Virus record (IMG/VR): IMGVR_UViG_3300042521_000961
Location: 1-20,013 of that record
Strand: one strand, 5' to 3'
Source: a virus
DNA length: 20,013 nt
In this document: positions 1 to 7,782 of the stretch, piece by piece
Position numbering within the stretch: the first letter of the stretch is position 1
How the letters are laid out: each line of letters starts with the position of its first letter
Position numbers and translations under genes: made by a program
Notes under the pieces: generated by a model
What the model saw: only the letters and a program-made list of their open reading frames with translations
The model's database searches: none
What the model was told of the DNA's origin: nothing

Positions 1-90
1 ATGAAGGCCGGCAACGTCAACAACATGAAGGTCGGCATCCCGCTGGTGGAAATCCTCGAAACAGCAGCAGCCCAACACAAGCCCGAGTGA
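1..90 (+). CDS. 3' end of an upstream gene, or a 29-residue ORF
   Basis: An open frame runs from the first base to a TGA at 88-90, four bases before the next start. It begins with ATG at base 1, but the window edge makes it impossible to tell whether this is a true start or an internal Met. The 29 residues (ending AAAQHKPE) match no family I recognise. Given tight packing with the next genes it is most likely the C-terminal end of a structural or lysis-related phage gene. Function unknown. Confidence 0.4.
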   Translation: MKAGNVNNMKVGIPLVEILETAAAQHKPE

Positions 91-94
91 AACC

Positions 95-301
95 ATGCCA
101 CCCGTTGACACCCACGAGCTGGAAGTCCGAATCGTGCGCCTCGAAACCACCATCGGTGACAAGGACTCCGGCCTCGTCTCCGACATCCACGGAATCAAAG
201 CCTGTGTCGAGGGGCTGAAACAGTTTCAATTCAAGCTGTTCGGCGGCCTCGCCGTCATCATCGTCATCGCTCAAATGTTCGTCCGAATCATCCTAAAATG
301 A
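95..301 (+). CDS. Small membrane protein with C-terminal TM segment (holin-associated type)
   Basis: The 68-residue product has a charged, probably helical N-terminal half (about residues 6-45, with alternating Glu, Arg, Asp, Lys) and one hydrophobic segment near the C-terminus (about residues 48-66, LFGGLAVIIVIAQMFVRIIL). This is the layout of XhlA-like or coiled-coil plus TM proteins found beside phage holins. Its stop overlaps the start of the holin-like gene (ATGA at 298-301), so the two are probably translationally coupled. A role in lysis or in anchoring at the inner membrane is inferred from layout and neighbours; no catalytic motif is present. Confidence 0.65.
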   Translation: MPPVDTHELEVRIVRLETTIGDKDSGLVSDIHGIKACVEGLKQFQFKLFGGLAVIIVIAQMFVRIILK

Positions 302-468
302 ACCCCAACATCGCCTCCCTCATCCGCCACGCCCTCACCGCCGCCGGCGGCTTCCTCGTCGCCAAGGGCGTCGCCTCCACCGAGCAGGTGACCGAGATCG
401 TCGGCGCCCTCCTGTCGCTTGCCAGCGTTGGCTGGTCGATCAAGAGCAACTCCAAGAAGCCCGAATGA
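298..468 (+). CDS. Small holin-like protein
   Basis: A 56-residue product starting at the ATG that overlaps the previous stop. It has two short hydrophobic stretches (about residues 10-24, HALTAAGGFLVAKGV, and residues 30-48, EIVGALLSLASVGWS) separated by a polar turn, then a basic tail SNSKKPE. Short two-helix proteins with a LIRH..TAAGGFLV core and a basic C-terminus are common in phage lysis cassettes and are usually called holins, which form inner-membrane lesions. The product is too short for the ORF cut-off often used, but its position between two coupled genes supports it. The next gene also starts in an ATGA overlap. Confidence 0.6.
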   Translation: MNPNIASLIRHALTAAGGFLVAKGVASTEQVTEIVGALLSLASVGWSIKSNSKKPE

Positions 469-644
469 ACCCCGGCTGGATCTATCAGATCCTCCGAGCC
501 ATTCTCGACTTCTTTCGCGCAACCCCACCCACCGATGTCCAGCACGGCAAAGCTCCGCAGGATCTACGCGACGACCTTGCTCGCCGTGTTGCCGATCTTC
601 CCGGGCTGCCAGAACACAAAGGTGGTCCTGGTACCCCACGGTGA
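465..644 (+). CDS. Small protein overlapping the lipoprotein gene
   Basis: A 59-residue frame starts at ATG 465, overlapping the holin-like stop (ATGA), and ends at TGA 642-644. The N-terminus (WIYQILRAILDFF) is amphipathic to hydrophobic and could lie on or in the membrane; the rest is polar and Pro/Gly-rich. The next gene starts inside it at 535 in another frame, so 110 bases are read twice. Nested or overlapping small genes next to a lipoprotein recall Rz/Rz1 spanin pairs, but this protein lacks an obvious long coiled coil, so an inner-membrane spanin role is only a possibility. The coupled start is the main evidence that it is translated. Confidence 0.5.
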   Translation: MNPGWIYQILRAILDFFRATPPTDVQHGKAPQDLRDDLARRVADLPGLPEHKGGPGTPR

Positions 645-762
645 CCCCGTGATGCTGGCCAAACCCACCAAGGCTAGCGTCTACGGATTCGATTCAAACA
701 AGAAGCTGGTGGGGCCGTCCACGGTGACGCTGCCTGCCGGGTGGTACGCTCTGCCCAAATGA
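535..762 (+). CDS. Predicted lipoprotein, outer-membrane spanin-like
   Basis: The 75-residue product begins with a basic n-region (KLRR), a hydrophobic stretch (TLLAVLPIF) and a lipobox-type cysteine at residue 25 (IFPGC), so it should be exported and lipidated. The mature part is about 50 residues and ends in a conserved-looking PAGWYALPK. Location directly after holin-like genes and the out-of-frame overlap with the preceding gene fit an Rz1-like outer-membrane spanin, which helps disrupt the outer membrane in the last step of lysis. The mature part is less proline-rich than classical Rz1, so the spanin call is inference; the lipoprotein call is firmer. It overlaps the next gene by ATGA. 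Confidence 0.65.
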   Translation: MSSTAKLRRIYATTLLAVLPIFPGCQNTKVVLVPHGDPVMLAKPTKASVYGFDSNKKLVGPSTVTLPAGWYALPK

Positions 763-1112
763 CCAACATCACCCAGGAGATTCCGCGTGGGGACCGGTGG
801 ATCGTCCCGGTGTCGGTCACCATTCCTGATGACTCCACGTTCGACTGGACGGGCATCCAAGCCAAGTGCGAGGTCCGAGACGCAGCGGACAACACGATCT
901 TCCAGACGCTGACCCCGGCCGCCAATCTGTCGGTTGCAGGCACGGCTACCTTCACGCTCGAGCTTACCGGTGCCCAGACCATCACCCGGGACATCGGCGA
1001 CAAGCTGGTTGCCGATCTGGTCATCTGGAGGACGTCGCCAACCTTTGGCCCGCACACCTTGGTCGTCTTCCAACTCAACATCACCCGACGGATCACGACG
1101 ACCACGGCATGA
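759..1112 (+). CDS. Beta-rich phage appendage protein (BppU N-terminal-like)
   Basis: I choose the ATG at 759, which overlaps the lipoprotein stop (ATGA), over an in-frame GTG at 741. The 117-residue product is rich in alternating beta-type segments (WIVPVSVTIPDD, ATFTLELTGAQT, KLVADLVIW, HTLVVFQLNITRRIT) and begins ITQEIPRGDRW, resembling small N-terminal baseplate-attachment domains (BppU/DUF2479-like) that describe a material property ('tested against' style repeats). It precedes two fibre genes with coupled starts, so a role as a connector or base for a fibre is plausible. The family assignment is by pattern only. Confidence 0.5.
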   Translation: MTNITQEIPRGDRWIVPVSVTIPDDSTFDWTGIQAKCEVRDAADNTIFQTLTPAANLSVAGTATFTLELTGAQTITRDIGDKLVADLVIWRTSPTFGPHTLVVFQLNITRRITTTTA

Positions 1113-1867
1113 GCGACATTGCCATCCAGATCAAGGAGCAGGTTTTTCAAATCCAGTTCCAGCGGTTCGTGGCTGGGACAACCGGCGCTGGAAACGTGGC
1201 TTGGAATGATGTCACCGGGAAGCCGGCGACCTTTCCGCCTTCTGCCCATACCCACCCGATCTCCGAGGTCATCGGGCTCCAGACCAGGCTGGATGAAGCA
1301 GACGGAACCGCGCTGAATCAAGCGGTCATCAAGCAGGTCCGCAAATCGACCGCCGGCACGATCACCAAGGGCCAAGTCGTCTACATCGTCGGAAGCTCTG
1401 GATCCCATCTGACGGTCGAGCTTGCCGATGCCGATTCTGAGGCCACGGCCGCCACGGCCATCGGTGTTGCGTTGGAGACCATCACCAACACGACCGAAGG
1501 TTTCATTATCACCCAGGGCTTTATCGACGGGTTGAGCAACCTGCCGACGGCTACATTTACCGACGGGCAAGCACTCTGGCTTTCTTCCACGGCTGGCGGG
1601 TGGAGCAACACGCGGCCGACCCAACCGGCGCACGGTGTCTTCCTTGGATGGGTGGTCTCGGCCAGCAACGGGGCCTCGGGTCGAGCCTACATCAAGGTCA
1701 TCAACGGGCAGGAACTCGAGGAGCTGCACGACGTGCTCATCACCAGCCCGACCGACAATCAGGTTCTCACCTACGAAGCATCCTCTGGTCTCTGGAAGAA
1801 CAAGGCCGCATCCGGTGGCGGAATCACAAACGGCCAGTCCATCGTCAACGCTCTCATTTTCGGCTGA
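1109..1867 (+). CDS. Tail fibre-like / virion appendage protein
   Basis: The start at ATG 1109 overlaps the previous stop; the frame is open further upstream but that part is antisense-like shadow. The 252-residue product carries near residues 31-62 the motif AWNDVTGKPATFPPSAHTHP followed by ISEVIGLQTRLDEA, which is a well-known recurring element of phage fibres (WxDVxGKPxxFPPxxHxHxxxxIxGL, with metal-coordinating HxH). The rest is Gly/Thr/Ser-rich beta sequence ending in a Gly-rich segment and GLWKNKAASGG. It likely forms a trimeric fibre or fibre joint. Whether it sits on the tail or the head cannot be decided; its neighbours to the right are head-tail genes. Confidence 0.7.
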   Translation: MSDIAIQIKEQVFQIQFQRFVAGTTGAGNVAWNDVTGKPATFPPSAHTHPISEVIGLQTRLDEADGTALNQAVIKQVRKSTAGTITKGQVVYIVGSSGSHLTVELADADSEATAATAIGVALETITNTTEGFIITQGFIDGLSNLPTATFTDGQALWLSSTAGGWSNTRPTQPAHGVFLGWVVSASNGASGRAYIKVINGQELEELHDVLITSPTDNQVLTYEASSGLWKNKAASGGGITNGQSIVNALIFG

Positions 1868-1870
1868 TCC

Positions 1871-3736
1871 ATGAAGCAATTCATCGCCCCTTCCTACACG
1901 TTCACGCCCGGAGCGTCTGGCGTCGGCACCGTGAACCTGTCGGGCATCTCCGGGTTCAACATCAAGTACTTGGTCGCGGTCATCAACCAGACCCGCGGCG
2001 TCGTCATCTACAGCACCGGAGACGCTGCGACCCGATACACCAATCTTTCGGGCACGACGTTGACGCTCAACGTGGACACATCCACGCACAACAGCGGCGA
2101 CGTGCTGCAGGTCATCTACGAGGTGACTTCGACGGATCCGTTGACCGACAGCCAACTCAGGGCCACAGCGGTCCCTGTGAGCGGCACCGTCACGGCCAAC
2201 ACTGGCCTGACTCAACCTCTGACCGACAGCCAGCTTCGGGCATCGGCGGTTCCTGTCAGCGGCACGTTCTTCCAGGCCACGCAGCCAGTATCCGCCGCAT
2301 CGCTTCCACTGCCATCCGGTGCTGCCACGTCTGCCAATCAAGCACCGCTGACGACCACCCACCCGCTTCCAAATGCGAGCGGTGCGGTTGTCCGCCAAGC
2401 ACCATCAGAAATCTGGTCGGTAGGATTTGCTGCTGTTGGGTCTTCGTTGCTGGCTCCTGAACTCACCCAGCGACGACTCGGCACTGGTGTCGGTGTTTCC
2501 CAAAGCGCATCCAACCTGGTCGTCACCAGCGGCACGACCGCAAACTCCGAGTATCTTGCCCGCAGCGTCCAATCGTTTCGGGGCGCGCTGACGGCCAGAT
2601 GCAAAACGATTCTTTCCCAACGCATCGCCAACAACAACTTCGCGGTCATGTTGGCCGACAAGGTTGGCGAAGGGCTGTCATGCACCATCAACAGCGCAAC
2701 GAGCATAACCGTCACGCTGACCGCTCACGGCTTCACGTCTGAGAACGTCGGCCAGTTCATGATGGTGGGCGCGATCAACGGCGCGAATGGCGTCCCCGGA
2801 CGCTATGCCATCGCTTCGATCCCCAGCGTTGACACGATCAACTTCACGGTCTCTGGTTGGCCCGCTTCCGGTTCCTGCACGGTGGATCTTTTCGGCTGGA
2901 ACTACCTGTGGACGCAGTACACGGGCACGACCGCAACAAACGCTGGCGTTGATGCTCAACGCAGGGGTTGGAACAGCGGCAACACGACTGCCACGATCAA
3001 CACCACGGCCTCTCCAGGCCATGTCATGCAGACCTATGCAGACGGTCGCAACGTCAACTGGGCTGACTCGCTGGTCGCTAGTTCCACGACACCAACGGTC
3101 ACCACTCGCGGAAGCCGCATCGAAAACATCCCCGACGACGACACGGAGCTTTACCTCTATCTGTGGCTCTGGAACGGCACCACGAATCCGGCCAGCACGA
3201 CGACATGGACAATTGGCTTCCTGAGCGTCGAGGACAACGCCAACGTGCCGACCTACATAGCCGGTGTGCGGCCCAACGGCGCGCAAGCCGCACTCTCCGT
3301 CGGCGTCGTCGGCACCGTCACAACGAGCTTTACCCAACCTGCTCTTGTCGCCGGTACTGCCGCCATCGGTGATGTTGGCCAACAATACCGCGCCAATGCC
3401 ACCGGTGCCGCATCTGGCACCCATCTGGTTTCCGCTGCGACTACAAACGCCACCGTGGTCAAGGCTTCTGCCGGCCGCGTCCTTGGTTGGTTCTTCATCA
3501 ACACCAACGCCGCCATCCGGTACGTCAAGCTGCACAACCAGACCACGACGCCAACGGCCGGCACCGGCGTCGTCCGCACCATCGGGATTCCTGCCAACGG
3601 CGTGGCCAGTTTCACGCTTGAAGGCGGCATCGCATTTTCCACCGGCATCGCGCTGACGACGGTTACCGGAGCCGCCGACGCGGACAACACCGCTGTCGGT
3701 CTCAACGACATCATTGGCGACATTTTCTTCGCATGA
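1871..3736 (+). CDS. Large beta-rich fibre / appendage protein with internal repeat
   Basis: A 621-residue product starting three bases after the previous stop. It is very rich in Thr, Ser, Ala and Gly with few charges, as in phage fibres. Residues 90-106 and 116-132 are a near-exact repeat (PLTDSQLRATAVPVSGT and PLTDSQLRASAVPVSGT), a motif I know from phage structural proteins. The central part (about 190-450) contains aromatic beta-rich stretches that could be a carbohydrate-binding or receptor domain; the C-terminal 120 residues look like a separate beta domain (KASAGRVLGWFFINTNAA). Likely a host-contact or capsid-decorating fibre. The exact attachment site is unknown. Confidence 0.65.
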   Translation: MKQFIAPSYTFTPGASGVGTVNLSGISGFNIKYLVAVINQTRGVVIYSTGDAATRYTNLSGTTLTLNVDTSTHNSGDVLQVIYEVTSTDPLTDSQLRATAVPVSGTVTANTGLTQPLTDSQLRASAVPVSGTFFQATQPVSAASLPLPSGAATSANQAPLTTTHPLPNASGAVVRQAPSEIWSVGFAAVGSSLLAPELTQRRLGTGVGVSQSASNLVVTSGTTANSEYLARSVQSFRGALTARCKTILSQRIANNNFAVMLADKVGEGLSCTINSATSITVTLTAHGFTSENVGQFMMVGAINGANGVPGRYAIASIPSVDTINFTVSGWPASGSCTVDLFGWNYLWTQYTGTTATNAGVDAQRRGWNSGNTTATINTTASPGHVMQTYADGRNVNWADSLVASSTTPTVTTRGSRIENIPDDDTELYLYLWLWNGTTNPASTTTWTIGFLSVEDNANVPTYIAGVRPNGAQAALSVGVVGTVTTSFTQPALVAGTAAIGDVGQQYRANATGAASGTHLVSAATTNATVVKASAGRVLGWFFINTNAAIRYVKLHNQTTTPTAGTGVVRTIGIPANGVASFTLEGGIAFSTGIALTTVTGAADADNTAVGLNDIIGDIFFA

Positions 3737-3909
3737 AGATCAAGGCCCTGTTCACCATCTACATCGACGGGAAAATGGTGCTGGCCGGTCAATCGGCCAT
3801 CGTCGATGACGTGACCGGAAGCAACCTGATCGCCGAAGGGATGGCGGTCCTGCTTTCGGAGGACGAACGTGGCGGGTTTGCCGTTCCAATGGAAACCGAC
3901 CCGGAATGA
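3733..3909 (+). CDS. Small head-proximal protein (DUF7210/DUF7302-like)
   Basis: A 58-residue product whose ATG overlaps the fibre stop (ATGA at 3733) and whose stop overlaps the next start (ATGA at 3906). The pattern KIKALFTIYIDGKMVLAGQS.IVDDVTGSNLIAEGMAVLL followed by an acidic tail matches small proteins commonly encoded just upstream of head-tail connectors in siphophages (KxxxxxxxDGKxxxxGxxxxxxxxxxxxLIxxGxAxxL). They are unnamed DUFs, sometimes placed with head accessory proteins. Function unknown; position says head-tail region. Confidence 0.6.
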   Translation: MKIKALFTIYIDGKMVLAGQSAIVDDVTGSNLIAEGMAVLLSEDERGGFAVPMETDPE

Positions 3910-4283
3910 CCACCATCGGCACCAGTCTGCAACAGGGCATGGATGCGCTCTCCCGCGTTCTGGGTGGTCCTACGTTCATCTGGCGCGGCACAACGGTCTC
4001 CTGCATCCCTGCGACCATCTCAGACGCCAACAGCGTCATCCCCGGCGGGTTTCAGCCCGACATCCAGACGCGCATCTTGGTCAAGATCCAAGACTGGGCC
4101 GCCGCCGACTCATCCATCATCATCGTCGATGACACGCCGTTCACGGTCGAGGAGTCCGAGACGCCGAAGCCGATCATCGGGCGCACGCTGACCTATCTCG
4201 GAAAGCCCTACCGCATAGTTTCGGCCAAGACCGACCCGAGCGGTGCATTCTACCGTGTCGATCTGGCCAGCCCAAGGAAATGA
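3906..4283 (+). CDS. Head-tail joining protein-like
   Basis: The 125-residue product has the length, beta content and position of the gpFII/HK97 gp7-type head-tail joining or stopper proteins: a short N-terminal helical part (LQQGMDALSRVLG), then beta segments FIWRGTTVSCIP, TRILVKIQDW, PFTVEESETPKPIIGRTLTYLGKPYRIVSAKTDPSGAFYRVDL. The last part, with a measured property and a ...Y.I......G....V.L rhythm, is typical of this family. It is followed by tail completion and tail terminator candidates, as expected. It acts in joining the DNA-filled head to the tail. The start is set by the ATGA overlap. Confidence 0.6.
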   Translation: MTTIGTSLQQGMDALSRVLGGPTFIWRGTTVSCIPATISDANSVIPGGFQPDIQTRILVKIQDWAAADSSIIIVDDTPFTVEESETPKPIIGRTLTYLGKPYRIVSAKTDPSGAFYRVDLASPRK

Positions 4284-5077
4284 GGCCAGTCGTCAACATG
4301 ACGGTCGATTCCAGCCGCTTCGATGCTGCTATGAAGCAGTATCTATTGAGCACGTCCCGAGACTTGCACAAGGCGATCAATAGCCGGTTCTTTTACCTGA
4401 TGGTTCGACTGTTCGTTTTGGTGCCACCCAAGAGCCCTGGACAAGAGCGGCGCCGGATTGCCGACTATCTTGGGACGCCGCTGGGGGACATTAACCGGCA
4501 AAGCAAAAAGACCGGCAAACGCATTGGCAAGTCCCGCCTACTTCGCCGCGTGCATCTGATCGCTCAATCCCGAGAAGCTAAAGGCGGTCGCCGCGGCCTC
4601 TACGGCCAAGAGATGAAGGCAGCAGCCTCGGCCCTGATGCGAAAAGCTATCGGATCCGTCGGATACCTGCGCTCCGGTGTGGTGAAGATCATCCGGATCT
4701 ACAACCGAGGTTTTACCCAGTTCCAAAGCCCAAAGTGGAAACCCCTGTCAAAGCCCGCAGGTTACAAGGCGCCCAAGAAGACCAACGCGGCCCTTGTCGC
4801 ATTGGCCAACCAGTACGGCCTGCCTGAGGAGAATGTGGCCGTGCATAAAGGCACCAAAGCCAGAGGTATTCAGGCTGTGCCGGGATTCAACCCGACAGCC
4901 TCAGTGGTAATGACTGCCGGTATTGCTGACAGCCAATACAACCGGGTGGCGCAAATCTACAACCAAGCAATGCAAAAAGCCTTCGACGATGAAACAACGG
5001 AAATGGTCAACCACATGACCGAGGCCATGCTTGCAAACGGCAAGGTTTTGGTGGATAACGGCATCGACATCAAATGA
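4280..5077 (+). CDS. Tail completion / HK97 gp10-like protein (tentative)
   Basis: A 265-residue basic, helix-rich product located between the head-tail joining and tail terminator candidates, where HK97 gp10-like (neck or tail completion) proteins usually lie. It is longer than the usual 110-160 residues of that family and has a Lys/Arg-rich middle (about residues 65-115 and 150-195), so it may carry an insertion or belong to another minor tail family. The N-terminus starts MRPVVNMTVDSSRFDAAMKQY, fitting the helical start of such proteins. Starts in an ATGA overlap; stop overlaps the next start. The role is inferred mainly from gene order. Confidence 0.45.
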   Translation: MRPVVNMTVDSSRFDAAMKQYLLSTSRDLHKAINSRFFYLMVRLFVLVPPKSPGQERRRIADYLGTPLGDINRQSKKTGKRIGKSRLLRRVHLIAQSREAKGGRRGLYGQEMKAAASALMRKAIGSVGYLRSGVVKIIRIYNRGFTQFQSPKWKPLSKPAGYKAPKKTNAALVALANQYGLPEENVAVHKGTKARGIQAVPGFNPTASVVMTAGIADSQYNRVAQIYNQAMQKAFDDETTEMVNHMTEAMLANGKVLVDNGIDIK

Positions 5078-5625
5078 ACGGGGTCGCCCTCAGAGCCGAG
5101 CTTGCGCTTGCCGAATATCTTTCGGCTGCGTCGTGGCCTGATGACGGCGAGACGCTCCTCGAGGACGGACACCTGCTCCTGCTCGAGGATTCCGGGTCGA
5201 TTATCATGTCCCGGGGCCTCGGCACGCCCGACGTGCTGCCGTCGTTTGCTCGAGGCGAGTTCGAGGACGAGGAAGACCAGGACACGATGCCGGCCTTCCC
5301 GCGCATCGTTGTCTCCGCTCAGTCTGCAATGCCGATGCAGAGGGACGACCTGACGTGCGAGGTCCAGATCCAGATCGAATTGCAGGTGTCCGCCGATGAT
5401 TCGACCCGCCTCGACATTCGCGAGACCACGGGGCGCCTCGACGGTCTGATCTTTCCGCTGTTCGGCCAATCTGGATCGGCCGTGCTCAACGCTGGAGTCG
5501 ACTCCGAGTGGGGCCCGTTCTCTTCTCAGTTCGCCGTCCCGTCGGACTTCGGGCAGTCGTCCATGTCCAATCGTTCGCGAACCTTCCAGCGCACGTTCAG
5601 CCTTTTTTGTTCTGCAACCACCTAA
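5074..5625 (+). CDS. Tail terminator-like protein
   Basis: The 183-residue product starts at an ATGA overlap and immediately precedes the tail tube candidate, the standard slot for the tail terminator (lambda gpU-like). The second half fits the family: PRIVVSAQSAMP, CEVQIQIELQVSADDSTRL, RLDGLIFPLF and a final RTFQRTFSLFC beta strand, resembling the alpha/beta terminator fold that caps tail polymerisation. The N-terminal third has an unusual acidic internal repetition (ETLLEDGHLLLLEDSGSII), and residues 60-70 are a run of acidic residues. Function by gene order and pattern, not by a diagnostic motif. Confidence 0.5.
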   Translation: MNGVALRAELALAEYLSAASWPDDGETLLEDGHLLLLEDSGSIIMSRGLGTPDVLPSFARGEFEDEEDQDTMPAFPRIVVSAQSAMPMQRDDLTCEVQIQIELQVSADDSTRLDIRETTGRLDGLIFPLFGQSGSAVLNAGVDSEWGPFSSQFAVPSDFGQSSMSNRSRTFQRTFSLFCSATT

Positions 5626-5640
5626 CCCGCACCACCCACC

Positions 5641-6117
5641 ATGGCTAATTCACAAGGACGCGTTTATCGTTTCGGTTCACCGGCCACCCTCGCCCTCTAC
5701 GACTCGAACAACAATCTGGTCGTCACCGGATATGTCTCACCGGACATGGAGTCTTACGACCTGACTCACGAGGCTGACACCGAGGAGGTTCGCAACAGCT
5801 CTGGCGAGGTCGTCGGGCACATCACCTACAACAACCGCCTGACCCTGACGGTCAACTTCATCCCGGCCGGCACGACCAGCGCGGAAGCGCTCAAGGCCAT
5901 GTCTCTGCCTGATGCCAATGGCACCTGCATCCTTACCGGAGCGCCGGCTGTCCAATGCGGTGGCTACGCTGACGCGCTGAACGCCGCAACCGGCAACCGC
6001 TGGATCTATTCCGGCGGCGGATCGCTGAAGTTCACGCAGACCGGCAAGGTGACCGGGACGATCACGCTCAAGCGCTACACCAATCTGAGCGCGTCTGGCG
6101 CTGCCACCAGCCTGTGA
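5641..6117 (+). CDS. Major tail tube protein
   Basis: A 158-residue beta-rich product: VYRFGSPATLALYDSNNNLVVTGYVSPDMESYDL, a hairpin with EVVGHITYNNRLTLTVNFIPAG, and a C-terminal VTGTITLKRYTNL strand. The sequence D..EV.NSSGEVVGHI.YN.R.TLTV is characteristic of siphophage tail tube or tail tube-like proteins, which polymerise into the hollow tail. Its place between the terminator and the chaperone plus tape measure genes supports the call. It lies 15 bases after the preceding stop with no visible Shine-Dalgarno sequence (CACCCACC precedes the ATG), unlike the overlapping starts around it, suggesting independent and possibly strong initiation. Confidence 0.7.
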   Translation: MANSQGRVYRFGSPATLALYDSNNNLVVTGYVSPDMESYDLTHEADTEEVRNSSGEVVGHITYNNRLTLTVNFIPAGTTSAEALKAMSLPDANGTCILTGAPAVQCGGYADALNAATGNRWIYSGGGSLKFTQTGKVTGTITLKRYTNLSASGAATSL

Positions 6118-6674
6118 GCAGCCTGGCCGACATCCTAAACGCTACGGCGCCGCCCTGTCCTGTCGTGATGGGGCTGCGCCTGGTGCCGTATTCCGTCGGC
6201 CATTCGCTCGTGCTGCACCGGATGGAATCGCCGCTGGTCGTCGGCGGTGCTGTCAGCCGCGCCGACCTGATGCAGGCCGTCCTGGTCTGCTCGCAGCCCG
6301 TGGCGGAATCCATCAAGGCTATGCGGTCACCGCTCCGGGGGCTGGTCATTCGGCTCTGGGCCCGGCGCACCCGCGGCCTGTCGTTCGAGGTGGAGTTCGA
6401 GAAATGGTCCAACTGGATGGCGGGCCAGTCGACCGCCCCGGAAATCCTGATGAAGCCCGGCAAGGCCCGGGAGCTGTCGATGCCGTGGCCGGAACGCATG
6501 CTTGCCTGCTGCATGGACATCGGCCTGCGGGAGGATACCGTCTTGGCCATGCCCATCGGGGACGCCGAGCGCCTTGTCTTGGCCAAGGCAGAGACCCATG
6601 GCGACGTCGAGCTGTGGAGCCCGAAGGACGAGGCCTTGTGGCGCTGGGCGCAACAGCAGCAGGCAAAGAACTGA
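6114..6674 (+). CDS. Tail assembly chaperone-like protein
   Basis: A 186-residue product starting at a GTG that overlaps the tube stop (GTGA at 6114). It sits between the tail tube and the tape measure gene, where chaperones that coat the tape measure protein (gpG-like) are encoded. It is mostly helical, with Trp-rich segments (EKWSNWMAGQ, LWSPKDEALWRWAQQQQ) and a C-terminal acidic to polar tail. I see no clear slippery heptamer near its end and only three bases separate it from the tape measure gene, so no frameshifted longer form is evident. Function from gene order. Confidence 0.5.
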   Translation: MSSLADILNATAPPCPVVMGLRLVPYSVGHSLVLHRMESPLVVGGAVSRADLMQAVLVCSQPVAESIKAMRSPLRGLVIRLWARRTRGLSFEVEFEKWSNWMAGQSTAPEILMKPGKARELSMPWPERMLACCMDIGLREDTVLAMPIGDAERLVLAKAETHGDVELWSPKDEALWRWAQQQQAKN

Positions 6675-6677
6675 CCC

Positions 6678-7781
6678 ATGGCGATCTTCTCCCTACTTGC
6701 CAAGCTGGGACTCGATGGCACCGCCTTCGAGACCGGCCTCAAGCGGTCGCAATCGTTGGCCAAAGGCATCGGTCGGGAAATCTCCGGAACGCTGGCCAGC
6801 GTGTTCACCGTCAACAAGCTGGCTCAGTTCGGCATGGAGGCGGTCAACACCGCCGGCAAGCTCCAGGATCTTTCCACGCAACTCGGAGTTTCCGCCCAGT
6901 TCCTGCAGGAGATGAAGTTCGCCGCTGATATGGGCGGCTCGAGCTTGGAGGATGTTTCGGGTGCGCTCCAGAAGATCACAATCGCCCGAGGCAAGGCGCT
7001 AGGTGGAGATCAAGGCCTGCTGGATGCCTTCGCCCGATTCGGCATCACCGCCAAAGAGATCAAGTCGGCCAAAATCGAGGACATCTTCCTCAAGATCGGC
7101 AAGGCGTTCGAGGGCGATTCCAACCCGCAGAATCTGCTCCCAGCATTCCGCGAGCTGGCAGGCAAAGGCGCCGGATCCTTGATCCCGGCAATGGCTCAAG
7201 GCCTCGGAGATGCAGCCGACCAGGCACAGCGGCTCGGCATGGTCATGTCGGACGACGTGATCGAATCGCTGGACGAGGCCAACGACCGCATCGAGCTGCT
7301 GGAAAAGACAGCAGTCTCCGGGATGGGCACCTTGATTTCGCAAGGCTTGGTGCCGCTGATGAACCTCTTCGACAAGCTCGGGGCGGCAATTTCGACTTTC
7401 GAGCAGAGATGGATGAACGTCCGGCTCACCTTTTTGACCGGCGGCGTCTCAAAGGGCATGGAAAGCCTGCGCTTCTCCCTGGATCAAGCCCGGCAGGCCT
7501 ACATCAGCGCCGGAGAGGAGCAGGACGCGGAATTGGCCGCCCGAAGGCAAGCTCGGGAAAAGAGGGCGGCAACACGTCGGAAGGTGATGATCGAGCCAGA
7601 GGGGCCGACCAAAACCATCGCCATCTCCGCAGCCACCGGCGACCAGCTTGCCAAAACCGGCGGATTCACAGCCTTCCAGACCAACATGGACCGCTACTTC
7701 GGGGCCGTGAAGACGCAGGCGCAGGACATCCGGGACATCGCCCGCAACACCCAGAGGACGGCCGATGCCGTCGAGGAATAA
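6678..7781 (+). CDS. Tail tape measure protein (short)
   Basis: The 367-residue product has the start MAIFSLLAKLGLDGTAFETGLKRS.., which is the hallmark N-terminus of tape measure proteins (a LDGsxFxxGLxxA pattern), followed by long helical segments with Ala/Gln/Lys (LQDLSTQLGVSAQFLQEMKFAADMGGSS) typical of PhageMin_Tail-type proteins. A hydrophobic stretch lies at about residues 213-242. Tape measure length sets tail length at about 0.15 nm per residue, so this one would predict a tail near 55 nm, which is short for a siphovirus. The C-terminal part is Arg/Lys-rich (AARRQAREKRAATRRK). It ends one base before the next start. Confidence 0.8.
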   Translation: MAIFSLLAKLGLDGTAFETGLKRSQSLAKGIGREISGTLASVFTVNKLAQFGMEAVNTAGKLQDLSTQLGVSAQFLQEMKFAADMGGSSLEDVSGALQKITIARGKALGGDQGLLDAFARFGITAKEIKSAKIEDIFLKIGKAFEGDSNPQNLLPAFRELAGKGAGSLIPAMAQGLGDAADQAQRLGMVMSDDVIESLDEANDRIELLEKTAVSGMGTLISQGLVPLMNLFDKLGAAISTFEQRWMNVRLTFLTGGVSKGMESLRFSLDQARQAYISAGEEQDAELAARRQAREKRAATRRKVMIEPEGPTKTIAISAATGDQLAKTGGFTAFQTNMDRYFGAVKTQAQDIRDIARNTQRTADAVEE

Positions 7782-7782
7782 A

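Noticed and set aside
866-1108. Extended N-terminus of the fibre gene at 1109
   Set aside because: The upstream frame overlaps the preceding coupled gene, and its translation is Arg/His/Pro-rich shadow sequence.
674-2398. Long minus-strand open frame of 574 codons
   Set aside because: It lies opposite three well-supported + strand phage genes, has no recognisable domain, and GC-rich third positions make long antisense frames common.
1600-2460. 286-codon + strand frame in another register
   Set aside because: Shadow of the two fibre genes; His/Arg-rich translation without family features.
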